Assembly (NCBI GenBank): GCA_963277665.1 | Contig: OY728122.1 | Location: 1,542,454,868 to 1,542,518,867, forward strand | Length of the DNA stretch: 64,000 bases | Direction: 5' to 3' | Source of the DNA: Viscum album | Taxonomy: Eukaryota; Streptophyta; Magnoliopsida; Santalales; Viscaceae | Shown here: one piece after another, positions 47,170 through 61,312 of the stretch | How the letters are laid out: each line of letters starts with the position of its first letter | Position numbering within the stretch: the first letter of the stretch is position 1 | Position numbers and translations under genes: made by a program | Notes under the pieces: model-generated | What the model was told of the DNA's origin: nothing | The model's input: the letters and a program-made list of their open reading frames with translations, nothing else | Database searches by the model: none

Positions 47170-47900
47170 ATCCTCGAGTCATCCTATGAGAAAACATCAT
47201 CATAGAGTCATATCAATAAAATGTCAAACACATGTCTTAGGACACATAACACCACTTTAAAACAAATACATAAGAGGAATTTAAAATAATATATAACAAG
47301 TAATTCCTATAAATCCCTCCACTTTGTCAAAACCGAGGCACTATCACCACCCTTAACCATCCTACATATATTTCAGGGTTAGAAATGGGTAAACACATTA
47401 TCATTGTCCAAGTTTCTCATTTTACACCTAGTTTCCATTTAAATTTATCACAATTTTCATCATTTTCAATTATCAATTCATATTAGGATCCTTTTTCAAT
47501 TGAAATTTACATAGGAACAGAAAATCATTTTCATTTAAAAATTTACCCAAAACATGATTTTTCCATGCATGCATAAAATTATACATGTCACAATAAATCC
47601 GAGGTGCCTATAATGATTCATGCATACTCAAATCTCATGGAATACTAGGCCACAAGTCAAATTTCATAAAATCTTAAAAACAATAATCATGTTACACAAC
47701 AAGTGCATCTCTTAAGGTTAAATAATATCCAACCATAACAAAACACATCAATAACAATAATCCCACACTGGGTACTTGTATTTTACCCTCATACATGGGT
47801 TAACTACTCCCAGACATGAGCTATTGACCAAGACCAAACTCGTCACATTCTCCAATCTATATTTCCCTGATAGTACTAAAAATAAAAAGAAAATCAAACC

Positions 47901-47912
47901 CATTTGATACTG
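47901..47912 (-). other. Primer-binding site of element 4 (degenerate)
   Basis: Coding strand CAGTATCAAATG next to the right LTR, similar to the iMet site TGGTATCAGAG with three changes in its first eleven bases. Confidence 0.6.
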
Positions 47913-47915
47913 CTT

Positions 47916-48755
47916 TGTAACATCCCAACTGGGGTGCCATGCACCGATGCCCCAATCCGGTTGGAAACATGATCTTAGGGATGCCTCCATATATTCCAAA
48001 GGTTGTTGACTAGAAGCAAGGGTCTAATATTGATAATGGGGATACTATACCCTATTTATCAAAGTAGCACAATAGCATAAATTAATAAACAACATCCAAA
48101 AGATATAACCAATAACCAAACCAAACCAGTATCACATGATGACCAAAACAAGAATACAATATCAAAAACTAAAATAGTAGATATTTGATTCCATAATAAG
48201 TGTAAATTGTCTAAAGAAAAAAACAAAATAAACACACCATAAAAAATCTGAGTGGGTTCCAACACCAAGTCCGGTTCCATCATCTATAATCCATCATGAA
48301 TCATTCATCTTATATAGGGCCCTTTCCCTTAGAATTTCCTACAACTATGATGTCTATTTAGGTACTGATCAGTAAACCTGAGTATGGTGTGATTACAACA
48401 CAAAAGGCTACCACCAACGACATCTAAAACAATATGCAGTCAATAGTAGTGTATGAAGTTGTATAAAGAATAAAATTAAAGTAACAAGGTAAATAATTTA
48501 CATATTCAATTATTCTTTATCTAACCACATAAACTCCCAATTTCCAGAGGACACCCAAACCTTCAATACTTGATTCAGCCCATGTTGAAGTTTGAACTAT
48601 CCCCAAGGGATATAATATATGGAAATTCCATGGTTATCAATTATCATTTCAATTAAAATTCACATTATATCCAATTGGAATCATAGTCCAATGCCAACAT
48701 TTTGGGCCTAGAATATAATTTCTAGGACCTTGTAGACTTTTAAAGTGGCCTTCTA
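47916..48755 (-). repeat. Right LTR of element 4, piece 1
   Basis: Starts TGTAACATCCC. Aligns with 40153-40990 (for example 'gatgccccaatcc', 'aaaccaaaccagtatcacatgat'). Interrupted after 48755 by element 5. Confidence 0.88.
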
Positions 48756-51323
48756 TCATGAACCAGATCTTGTTTCCATCAAAACCGACACCCGACCCAG
48801 CCCATACCAAGGCCTGAAGGCAGTTCCTGATCCCCATGGGCTAGAAAAAGTGCCCGGGTGTCATAAAATGGAATATGGGAATGATTAACTGAGTTTATAA
48901 ACATAAAACAACAAACAAATCCAATATAAAAAATCTGGATTTTTTCAAAACAAACCATGTTTTAAAAAAATTATGAATTGAATTACATAATTTAAAACAA
49001 TTCTCAAAGAATATAATAAATGAAGAAACCTAAAATGCACAGCCCAAGAACCTCCTCATGGAAAGAGGAACCTCTCTCAATCCATATCCATAACACTGCA
49101 TCATGAAGGACCGATAAAAACCCAAACCATTGGCACAAAAAGATGTCCCCAAAACTCTGCAACAAAAAAACAAAGTCTACTTAAACCCCAGGGTGTAAGT
49201 AGGGTGTGATATAAATCCCAGTAGGATACCACCACTAAGAGATTCCATGTGATAAACATTAAAAGTTGAATATCTTGAAAGTGTTGTAAACACGAAATGC
49301 TAGTTACAATTTCTAAAAGATGCAACTTTAAATAAAAATAGTTTCTGAGTGGGATGCTTTAAAGAATAAAAAAATTAAAATAGAATGAAAAAGCAAATGG
49401 ATTTTCCAGCCAAACATACTGCATACTGACGGTAAGAATAAAGTATCTAATGATCACAAGAAATGGTAAAATAACCCATAGGCACTAGCTCGATGTGGGT
49501 TCTAGGTACCTCATATCTAGGTGAAAGTAACCAAACAAATATTTTTTCTCGTGCACACGAACCACTAGTAGGGATCATACCCATAACCCAGTGGTCCCCC
49601 AACATCATCATCATAATCATCATCATATTTTAGTTAGTTTTTTCATCGTAAAACTTGAAACGTGAAACTCTGGCCAAACCTCACGGGATCATTAGCATAC
49701 TAGTACATGTCCACCCAACTAGATACTCAGGTTATCACTCTTGTGCTCAAAAAATTCCCAGAAGCCATGAACTACAATTTTCACATGAAAATACCACTTG
49801 CAAGTCACACGTACACCAAACAGCCCACATACATTTCACATAAAACTCCTTTCACAAACAAAACTCTTTTTTCACATCATACTCGCACAAAATAGCCCAC
49901 AAATATGTTTCACACCATTCTTTCAATTTAATAAAACCCATCATCAATTTAAAAAACATTCAAAATTTTTTACATTTTAAATCACCTATTTACCCTTAAA
50001 ACCCATATTAGGTGAACACACTCACCAAAACAGTACATGTACATCCTTTTCCCACTTTTCTTAACTTAATAAATCATTTACAATTTTCATAAAACAATAA
50101 CAAGGGGTATAACCATGTTTTTCACAAAAACCCCATTTTAAAACCCTCTTTCAAGGTCAAAATCACACCAATACCAATCCAAAATAGAATTTTCAACCCT
50201 AGAAACATTTATTAAACCACTTTTAAATGTTATCAAATTGCCTCAAATCATCCAAAAAAAGATACACAAGGAAAACACAGAATTTCAAACAAATATGAAA
50301 CTTTGAAACTAAATGATGAATCAATACTACCAAAAATGGTTCCCACACCAAAAATAATGTAAGAGTAACATGCTAGAAATATAATTGAAACAAATATATT
50401 TCATCTTAGGATTATTACACATGGAACCACCTACCATTTTTTCTAAAAACTCTAAATCGTTGTGTGAAACTTCAATCGCACCACTGCGGCACCACAAGGT
50501 AGTGAAATCAATCCCTAATACAGAAGATTTCAGAAACATGACAAAAAATAAAACCCTAGGTATGAACCATAGATACTAGAAATTTTAAAACCTCAAGGAA
50601 AGTGGAAGAAACCTTAAGCAAATTGGAGGAGCAAGAGAGAAAACTCACTTAATTGAGAGATCTTGATTAAAACTCCCCAAATACAGCAGTATCTAAATTT
50701 CTAAACAACAAAAATGAAATTGATGTTTTAATAAGTCTGATTAGGTCATTTGAGAATATAAATGGGGGAAAAGTGTCAAAAATGAAAGATTTATGAAAGA
50801 AATAATTTAACTCTTCAAATCAGGACAATTTGAGAAATCTAGAGAATCTTCGCCCTACTTCATGATAAATATGAGCTCCAAATAGGGGGAGGAGAGTATG
50901 GGGCTCACCTAGGGTAAGTGGGATCATGTGAGAGTTAGAATCACTGAAAACCCTTAAAAATGGAATGATATATTAAATAATTAAAAAAATAAAGTAGAAA
51001 ATGGGCTTTAGGGCTATCCCAAAAAATTATTAAAAAACCTAAATCCATCATTATTATGGATTACTATGGGGTCCAAATTGATATGGTGATTTTTATATAC
51101 CAAGGGATGATAATTGGGAAGTGGAATGGGTGTAAAATTTTGAAAATTTAAAGAGTTATAAAATAAACCAAATTTATTTTTAAATATGGAAATGGGCTCA
51201 TGGTTTGGACCAAATTTTGAAAACCCAGCATTTCCACCAAAATGCATGGGAAACCCCCCAAAATAAAGAATAAATGGAAATTAAATTTAAAATAACTTTA
51301 AAATAATTCATGGGTGTGACAAA
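48756..51323. repeat. Left LTR of element 5
   Basis: Starts TCATGAACCAGATC and ends 'aataattcatgggtgtgaca'. It has about 250 bp (around 49195-49450) missing from the right LTR and an ATC/CAT trinucleotide run near 49600-49630. The right copy aligns from both ends. Confidence 0.85.
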
Positions 51324-54300
51324 GATCCACAACATAAAACATTCCACCCTCAAAAATCCACAAAAAGGACAAAATCAAAAACTAAACCCAACCAAAAGGC
51401 CAAAATGGACTCCTTTGCCATATTTCACCCACCCCCAAAAGGCCAAAACACATCCAATTGGTCAATAAAGTATGGAATACTCTCACCAACCAAAAAATAC
51501 TCCACTTCCTAAAATTATCAAGCATATTCAAACTAAATCCCAAAACAAAACACCTCAAACACTATCTGAACAAGACTCAAGCAACTTACCTGGAGTGAAC
51601 AACAAAACAAACGAGGTCACCGCAGTCTTACTTCAAAAAAATTGTTGGGGGAAATCTGATATTGAAGTTTACTCAATGATAATGTTATAGGTTATATAAA
51701 TCCTAATGGGACTACCTATTTCCAAAGCAACACTAGATACAAAACCAAGTTACTAATATGGGGACACACAAATAGACTCCCCACCATAAGGGGCAACTCA
51801 ATTTTTTTTACAAGAGAGAATCGGGACACTAACAGGGGGAGGCCCAAATGGAATCTCGACATAAGGGGTATAATTTCATTATAATTTTCCAAAAGAACCT
51901 ACATGAGACTCATAGTGGGTCTCCCAACCATAATAACCATCCATCTTAACTGACCAGCATAGGTCGGCACGAAATGACCCCAATATTTAAAGAGTTGGAA
52001 TGACTGCACAGTTAGTCCACATGGTTTGGGATGTCGTGTGCTAACCCTGCAGAGCATTTTTTCTAGAGGTGAAGCTCTGCATGGTTACATGGTACAAGGT
52101 ACATGGTTGTATAGAGATTGTGAGGTATCTACTGTCTCACATCACATGATTTCCTAGGTTGGCACACGGTTACTACTAACCGTGTGCAAACAATGCTCTT
52201 AAATTTTCCTAGCCAAAATTTCATACGTTTCTCTAAAAGTGCAATGAAAACTGAAGGGAATAACATGAACTCAAGCTATAAAATGGAAATGAGGTACTCC
52301 CACCTTTACCACCAAATAGGAATAACTGAAAAAAGACGATGACATTGGATATTTAAAATATTCTCATCATACATACTGTTGATAGAACTTTTACCAAAGG
52401 TTTGAATGACCCTGGGATTTCCCTTGACTACGTGCCAGCTTCACTTCAGGATCTATGGCTGGAACTCAAATGATTGAAGAATATTAGGCCTTGTAGTTAG
52501 GATTTGGAGACCCCCCAAATGAAATTTCTGAATTTTGTACCATGAAAACTATACCCTGATCCCAGATGGGTCCACCAAGACATAACACATTCCAAACAAA
52601 CTTTACCCTAACCCAAAATTTCGCTAAAATAAGTGATTTGAAGATTTTCACACATCACCACTTGTTTCTTTGGATGTGAAATGGAAAGAGGAAAGGATAT
52701 ATAGAAATACCTTTCTATAAACATAGGATGTTGATATTTTCAGAAGGGAGACACACTTCCTACAAAACATAGACTCTTATATGATTTCAAAACCTTCACC
52801 TTTATAGTCAAACAAGAACACAACATCAAAAGGAATCACTAACCATGACCATTGCGACTGATAGAAACAATACATTGAGGGTGGCCTTATACAACATCCC
52901 CAAACATCACAAAATTCCATAAAGTGGCCATAATATCCTCTCATGACCATATTTTCTACACAGGTGGTTTAACAAAAACCCCTTCTTTGAAGAGACTATG
53001 AAGGACCCATAGGCCCTCTTAGACACCATCCACACTTACAACCCCAGATAATTTTACCTTTGACGAATTAGGTAACCTATGAAACCAAGGTCTCTCTAAA
53101 AATTCCATGAGAACTCACCTACTACCAGAGGATTCCCAAAACTTGGAAAGGTAAAGGGGGTATACACAATCTCCAAAACTCGAGAAGAAATTCCTTATGT
53201 TGATCAACTAGATGATTTTCCAATGGAGAAACAATCTGGGGTGCACTTCATTCGTGCATTAACGCTTAGTGGGGTGTATCTTATCCAACGAGAGAACCCT
53301 AGGACCCAACAAAGTAGTTCCATTGAACCAAACATGCCACAAACTAGAACCGAACGGATAATGGGAACCACTGAAAAAGAATCCCAAAACATTTTTCATA
53401 AGAATACCACTAACCAGCCCTTCAACCCAGCGTACCGACCAAACAAAAACCCAAAACACCGTTCAAACAAGAGGGGTTCTTGGACTCAAAACATCCCATA
53501 ACAACAAAATTTACAAAAACACATAAGACATTCCATCCCAAACCAGTCATCAAGACATCATTTTTTCCTTTAAAATAATCTCTTTGAAAACAAATGATTT
53601 GGTGGTTAGCGCATCCACTAATGGTACCCCCTGGGACTCACAGAAGCATGTTTACATGCCACACCAGGCACCCCCATCATATCCATCTCATCACTCATAC
53701 AGTCATTCCATTAACCATCTATCATGCCATATAATTGCATGAATGTGGTCACTCACAGAAATACCAAAGGATAAAACAAAAATTCCTTCCTCTTTTCAAA
53801 ACCAAAACATTCAACTAATACTTCCTTTTTCTCCATACCATTATCCATGAAATCAAAACCCAATTTACATATTATGAAAATTTTCAAAAGATCACTAATC
53901 TTTCAATAAAAACTCACTTTCAATTCATGCACATTAATTTCAAAACATTTCATCCTGTTTCAAAACACTTCTAATTTCATGAAAAACTCCATTTGATAAA
54001 TCCCTATTAAATTGGGAACTCAACACTGCTCATTTAAAAAAAATATTCCAAATTTCATAAAAAAATTCAATTGATCTCTAGTTACCAAATCAAAATCCAT
54101 TTCCAAACCCCAAACATGACCTCTAAAACATTAAATCCCATTAAAACACCTTTTAATAGTTTTTAAAATTATATTGTAAATTTGTCTTCAAAACCAACTT
54201 TAACATAGTTACTGATTTCAAAAGAGGTTTAAGAACACTATTTTCCATTTCATAAGAATTCTAAAAATTCAGTTCTACCATTTCAGAAATCAATACAATT

Positions 54301-54787
54301 CCTCTTTACTATAAACAGCATTTCATAAAAGTTCACATTTCTTAAATCAAGTCATTTTTTCTTTAAAACCAAGTCCCATGATTCCAGCAAAAAGAGACAC
54401 AAGACAATGCTAGAGGAAACTAGTTTTGGTGGGTGGCTTGGACATATGGTTGGCGGCCATACATCAATCACTTCACCATCATGAAAAGTGTTATAGGTAA
54501 ATATCCTCAGCTCCACATCACTTTCTAGGCCCTACGACCTCACTGAGACCATTATCCCAACCCTCTTTTCATTTCCCCAAATCATCATCAAACCAAGAAA
54601 ACCAAAGGACTCTGATAAATTCTGACTTCCCCTGGTGACTTGAATCACATCACAAGGTGTTCTGGCCCGGAAAACTACTCATAATCAGAATTTAAATCCC
54701 CTACAATCCTAACTCTATACTATCCTGACTCTTCCGCAAATAACATGACCCAAAGAGTGAACATGGACCTCCTTTATTACCATTTTT
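51324..54787. other. Interior of element 5, no coding domain recognised
   Basis: Short ORFs at 51472-51690 and 53223-53501 (plus) and 53204-53459 (minus) show no known domain. The plus-strand ORF at 53223 is 92 codons, rich in Asn, Thr, Arg and Gln, and could be a gag relic or chance. Otherwise A-rich plus-strand sequence with many stops. Confidence 0.6.
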
Positions 54788-57073
54788 TCACAAACCGGAT
54801 CTGGTCTCCATCAAAATTGGCACCCGACCCTGCCCGTGGCAAGTCCCAAATGGAGTTCATAATCCCCACGGGCTGGAACAAGTACCCGGGTATCATAAAA
54901 TGAAATATGGGAACTATTTAACCGAGTTTATAAACATAAAACAACAAACAAATCCAATATAAAAAATTTGCATTTTTTCAAAACAAACCATATTTTACAG
55001 AAAATCAGAATTGAATTACATAATTTAAAACAATTCTCAAAAACTATAACAAAGGAAGAAACCCAAAATGGACATCCCAATAACCTCCTCAGGGAAAGAG
55101 GCACTTCCCTCAAGACATCTATATAACACCATATCACAAAGGACCACTAAAAACCTGAACCATTGGGACAAAACGTTGTACCAAACCCTTAGGACAAGCA
55201 ATGGGAAAATAACCCCTATGCACTAGCTCACTGTGGGTTCCAAGTACTAGGTATCTCAGTCAAAGTAACTAAACAAATATCTGTTCTCGTGCACACAAGT
55301 CACTAGTAGGGATCACACCCATAACCTAGTGTTCCCCTGACATCATCATCATAATCATCATCAAGGTTTATTTAGTGTTGTCATTGTCAAACTTTCTACG
55401 TGAATCTGGGGCCAAACCCCACAGGATCACTAGCATACTAGTACATGTCCACCCAACTAGAAACTCGGTTTTTCCCTCTTGTGATCAAACAAGTTCCACA
55501 ATCCAGGAAATACAATTTTCACATAAAAATACCACTTCCGAGTAAAATTTACACCAAATATACCACATAAAATTCACATAAAACTCCTTTCACAAACAAA
55601 AATCATTTTTCACATCATACTCACACAAAACAACCCACTAAGGTGTTTCTCACCTTTATCGCAATTTAATAAAACACTTTTGAAATTTAAAAAACATTCA
55701 AAAAATGTTTTACATCTTAAATCACCTCTTCACCTTTAAAAACCCCATATTAGGTGAACACACTCACTAAAATAGTACATGTATATCCTTTTCCCACTTT
55801 GTTTAAAACAATAAATCATTTACAATTTTTATAAAACAATCTCAAGGGATATAACCATGTTTTGCACACAAAACCCAATTCAAAACCCTCTTTAAAGTCT
55901 AAAATCACACCAATATCCATACAAAAAAGAATTTTCAGCCATAAAAACATTTATTAAACCACTTTCAAATGTTATCGAATTTCCTCAAATGATCCAATAA
56001 AATATACACAAGGAAAACACACGATTTCAAAAAAAAATATGCAATTTTGAAAAAAACGCTTAGTCAATAATACTAAAAATAGTTCCTACACAAAAAAAAT
56101 AATGTAATAGAAACATTCTAAAAATATAAATGAAACAAACATAACTCATATTATGATTATTACACATAAAACCACCTACCATTTGTGCCAAAAACTCTAA
56201 ACCACTGTGTGAAACTTCAATCTCACCACCACCACGCCACAAGGAAGTTAAATCATGCCCTAATCCACAAGATTTCAGAAATATTACACAAAATAAAACC
56301 ATAGGTATTAACCCTAGCTACTGTACAGTTTAGAACCTCAAGAAAAGTGGAAGAAACCCTAATAAAATGAGATTAACATGATAGGAAACTATCTTAATTG
56401 ATAAATATTGAATAAAACACCCCAAATACACTAGTAGGTGAATTTCCCAACAAACAAAAATGAAATTGAGGTTACAACAAGTCTTATTAGGTCATTTGAG
56501 AACTAAAATGGAATGAAAAGAGTAAAAAATGAGGGAGTTATGAAAGAAATAATTTACCTCTTCAAATATGGACGATTTGAGAAATCCAGAGAAGTTTCTC
56601 CCTACTTCGTGATGAATATGAGCTTCAAATAGGGGGAGGAGAGTATGGGGATGCGCCTTGGGTAAGTGGCCTTGGTTTAGAGTTGGAATCACAAAAAAAC
56701 CTTAAAAATTGAATGTGATATTAATGAATTAAAAAAATTAAAGTAGGAAATGGGCTTTCGGGCTGGCCCAACACCTTAATAAAAAAACCCAAATCCATCA
56801 TTATTATAGATTACTATGGTGTCCAAATTGATATGGTGGTTTTTATATACCAGGGAATGCCAATTGGGAAGTGGAGTGTGTGTAAAATGTTGACAAATTA
56901 AGGATTTATAAGAGAAACAAAATTTATTTTAAAATCTTGAAATGGGCATATGATTTGGCCCAAATTTTGAAAACCCACCATTTCTTCCAAAATGCATGGG
57001 AAAGCCCCCCAAAATAAATAAAAATGGAAATTAAATGAAAAATAACCTTAAAATAATTCATGGATGTGACACA
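54788..57073. repeat. Right LTR of element 5
   Basis: Starts TCACAAACCGGATC and ends 'aattcatggatgtgacaca'; 2,286 bp. Similar to the left copy with many substitutions and the 250-bp difference. The CAT run at 55338-55362 is conserved. Confidence 0.85.
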
Positions 57074-57078
57074 CTCTA

Positions 57079-57342
57079 TTTCCAACATTCATTATCACTA
57101 TGGGATTCTGAAGCAACAGTCCATGTCCTACACATGTCTATAAATCAATCACACAAGTGGTCTTTTGAAGTATCAGTTTGTGTCCCATCACACAACTGGT
57201 ATTTTGAAGCAGCAGTCTATGTCCCACACTCATTATCACTACGATATTTTGAATTATTAATCCATTACCCATTCATGTTTATAAATCAATCACAAAATTG
57301 GGAATTTGAAGTAGTATTCCATGTCCCACACTCATTTTTAAA
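57079..57342 (-). repeat. Right LTR of element 4, piece 2
   Basis: Continues piece 1: 'cattatcactatgggatt' here matches 41001-41020, and the 102-bp repeat units follow. Ends where the next insertion begins. Confidence 0.85.
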
Positions 57343-60300
57343 TGTAACTCCCCAAACCCAGTAACCAAGATCTGGTGTGTTGTTTTAATAAATTGGAATG
57401 ATTACAAGGAATAAAGTCTTGAAGGACCGATCAGTTTAGCAGTCTTGAAAAATAGATTAAGTACATGGACTTTACATTTAATTTCTAACACAAAATACAG
57501 TATAGATCATCCTTTGAGAATTCCATTTTTCCCCTAGCTTAACCCTACATATCAATCATAAAACACTTCTTGGAATAATGAGAAAATAATACATAAGAAA
57601 GGGGTGATCTCATATTCTCAGTAAGGATAAACAATATAGAAGAAGCTATCACAAACAAGCACAAACTTTTAAGGTGAGGTACAAAACTAAAACACAAGAC
57701 TTTTAAAACATTATATTCATCATAATATGGCAATAATAAATCAATTAATTCTATTTAAACATTCACATGTATATTCTACTGGTCGAATAATCATGGGGTA
57801 AAATCAATAACTAATCTCATAATGAGATAATGCATAACGCAGAACATCCGAAACATACCATCGAGGCCTCAACCAAGACTTCTAAAAATAAATGGTTATG
57901 GCCACATCTAAATCCATATCTAAAAATAAATGGGCAAGGCCTTGTCCAATTCTATATCTAGTTTATCTCATGAGACCTACCGATTCATCGAGGGGTTATA
58001 GCACACTCCTCCCATCACTTACTAAGTCCAATTCATTCCTCTTATAAAAAGGTTTAGACATAACATAAACATTTTTATTAAAACTATCAAGTGAAATATT
58101 AATATTTTAAACAAAAACAATGAATGGTATAAAAATAGAACATCCACAGTCAAACATATCATAACTCATTCACCAAAATATGGAAGATTATATTCTAATA
58201 AATAAACCTCAATCAAGAATAAAATCCAATAGAGGATATTGATATAGATGAAAATAATTAGTAAAACTCTTTGAGAGAAATATCAATTTTTCTTTAAATC
58301 ATTTAAAAGTCACACAATTTATAAAATAAGTCATTTAAAAAAATTAATCAAAGTGTACCATACCACTTTGATACTTTTTAAATTAATTAACATTTTAAAA
58401 CAATCATATACATATAAATAAATTCTTAAAATCATTTTGAAAACATGGACATTAATTAAAAATAATTAGAAAAATAAATCATTAAAACATTTAAAATGAT
58501 GTTCAAGTTAAATATTACCTTATATAAAACCATAAAAAGAATCCTTTTGAAAACACTTTTAAGAAACTTGGATATTGATGACAAATAAGTCCCAGTAAAT
58601 ACTTACACATAAATAATCTCGGATAATAATGAGATTGTGAAATTAACTCTTACCTTATAATTTCCTTTAGTATAGGGTCAATTATCCTCCTATAAAATGG
58701 TTAAAAAACATTATTAAATTATACTAGGACTATATCCATATTTATTATATCATATATGATTCATTTATGAATTTATATCACACATTTATTAATAATTTCC
58801 AAGTTGAAGCAACATTTCGGGTAATAATTTCTTTCTTTATCATGCGTGTTTTGACTTGTTATTTTTTATCATATTACTTAGATCATAATTTACTTACCTA
58901 AATAATTTAAAACATTATTTATATATCATATATATTTTGAATATAAATATATATAATAGATATATAAATAAAATGTAACACATCATTCATAGAGACGTTA
59001 GGTCGTACGTATGGATGAACGTTGTTTCCATTTTCTTATCATATTGAATGGAAGTAAGTGAATGACAGATATATATATATATATCATCCCAGTAGAATTA
59101 TTATTTCATATATTTCATAATTATTAATAATATTTATTCTTATAATCATTCTTCGATGGTGAATGTGGAATATGAGTCTCATCACGTCATGGAGAGTTAA
59201 ATCATATGTACGCACGAGCAACAATATCATTTACTTAATGGTTAAATGGTTTGGAATTGGATGGAATATGAATTTTAAAGAAAAAATAGAATGTTATATT
59301 TATTATTTACATCCATTATATTCATCTTTATACCCATATAAATTTAGTGTACCTGAAAAACAATTTACACCACAGTGTGGAGATGGTAAGTCGTACATAC
59401 ACACGCATGGTGATATTGTTTTTTGTAGGATGAGACAAAGGAAGAATATGGTTGTCCCATAATTATAATATAACATTTTCATTTTTATGGTACTGGATTT
59501 ATTATTTTAGTATAGAAAAAATAGATAAATTGGAAGTAGAAGAAGAAAAGAACTTTGAAAGAGGGGATAAAAGAATTACCTCTTTTCGGGTGTCTCCTTT
59601 TGATTTTTACAAAAGGACTTCATAGGATGGATTTATTCCCAAATTGTAGCCTCTAAAATGATATGAGGGGTGTTGATATATTACATTTCTAGGGTTTTCA
59701 AATCCAAATGGGTTTTAGGTGTGAATTAAAAAGAAGGAGAAGTGTTTTTATATAAGAGGGGTGAGGGGCCCTTTTGGAAGATCTTCAAATATCAATTTAT
59801 TATAAATTTATTTTTGGTTTCTAATAGCTCCAAAGTGATTTAATTAGATTATAAGATTATTATTGGTCTAAATCCTCTCATCCAATATGTTTTAGACAAG
59901 TTTAGGTCACAAATTTAAACTTATCTTTTAGATTTAACCCTTAGTTAAATAGTTTAACACTTACCATGTCTTCTTGTATTTTTACACTACATGGTTAATA
60001 TCGTTACTATAAAATTACAAGAAAAACTAAAGTGGATCAATTTTGAAATTTTTATAACTATAAAAGTTATTTGGATGAAATTTATATTTTTAGGACTTTT
60101 ATATCATTTTATAAAATAGTATTGATTTTAAAATCTCATTCATGTCAATTTTGACACTATTTAATACTTAATTTTTTTCTTAAAGTCATAAAAAATTGAT
60201 TAATTAGAACCAAATGAATTAACTAAAATATAACATTTCATATTCATAAAAAAAAATTTGTATGACATCAAAGTTCTCAAATTCAATTTATTTTAAAATT

Positions 60301-61312
60301 TATAATATCATTTTTTGAATATTTCATAAATAAGGTAATCACTACATCATCATTGTGTCATAAATAAATTTATATATTTAATGTATAAAAATTATAAATA
60401 AAATAAAATGATGTAGGAAATATTTTCATATTTATAATGATTATTTATATTATAATATATTACTTATAGAACCCCATATTAAAAAAATTAGTAATAAAAG
60501 TCATGTTTATGATATTTTTACCTTTACTAATAATTAAATGTTATAAATGTCTTAATCACACTCAAGTGGATTCCTAAGACCAAATATGTGTCCCAAGGGT
60601 TTTCTTGGTTGGAAATTACTCATACAATAATTTTAGGACAAGTGTTATGGTAATTTTATATTAATATAATATTACTTTTACCTTTAATTACCCTATTTAA
60701 CTTTAATCATGGAAAATAAAATTCAAAATATACTATTCACAAAAATTTGTTTTGATCATATTAGGCCAAATTTTCCTATTTATTACAAATATTTATGCCA
60801 TATCTTTGAAATTCTATTCATAGAACTGGTGAAATTACATTTTAATGCTAATCTTCGAATGTGGCTAGAAGGTGGGTAAAATAACATTAAAAATGTTCAA
60901 TGAATTTTTATATCTAATTATATTATAAAAATTATTTAAATTAATTAAATTGGAATAATATCTATATTATTTACCTATTTTTACATTAAAATAACTTTAA
61001 ATTAAAAAAATTATTTAAAATAAAAAGTTGTTTTTATCCATAATGCAGTGTTTTCACAATTCATCAAAAATTGAATGTTTTTAGAAAAATACTAAAAATT
61101 TACCCTAAGATAATTTTGATATTAAGAATTAAAAAATGAAGCCTATTTTGAAAAATAAAATTTATAAAATTTCAAAATATGGTTAATACTATTCATAACT
61201 ACTTTTTAAATGGCTAGTTTGATAAGTCATGGTGTTCTCAAACTCGGTGTTGTGTACAACACAAACTGTTGAATTATTTAAAAGGAAGCATACCATGGAA
61301 GCTTGGGGTGTA
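57343..61312. mobile_element. Probable solo LTR (or decayed element) in element 4's right LTR
   Basis: It begins TGTAACTCCCC and ends GGGGTGTA, and the LTR of element 4 resumes straight after it. About 3.97 kb, AT-rich, no coding domain; the ORF at 59163-59462 is not recognisable. The TGTAACTCCCCAAACCC start resembles LTR starts of the other gypsy families here. Left flank is TTAAA; the right flank TAAAA-like run makes a TSD ambiguous. Confidence 0.55.

Larger units (their letters stand above)
48756..57073. mobile_element. Element 5: LTR retrotransposon without recognisable coding (LARD-like)
   Basis: Two similar LTRs (48756-51323 and 54788-57073) flank about 3.46 kb. It interrupts element 4's right LTR at a point where the pieces rejoin cleanly. 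Flanks are TTCTA (48751-48755) and CTCTA (57074-57078), an imperfect 5-bp TSD. The interior has no gag, RT or integrase I can recognise. Large elements with long LTRs and a noncoding interior are known as LARDs; they depend on proteins of other elements. Orientation is uncertain: GAGGGTGGAA on the minus strand at 51342-51351 may be a polypurine tract, which would make it minus. Confidence 0.8.

Noticed and set aside
22881..47915. Elements 3 and 4 as a recent inverted duplication
   Set aside because: Their RT and LTR sequences differ too much and the insertions in each are different; two independent old copies fit better.
53590..53650. Possible tRNA-like A box ('ggtggttagcgcatcc')
   Set aside because: No matching B box and no cloverleaf; no TSD noticed.
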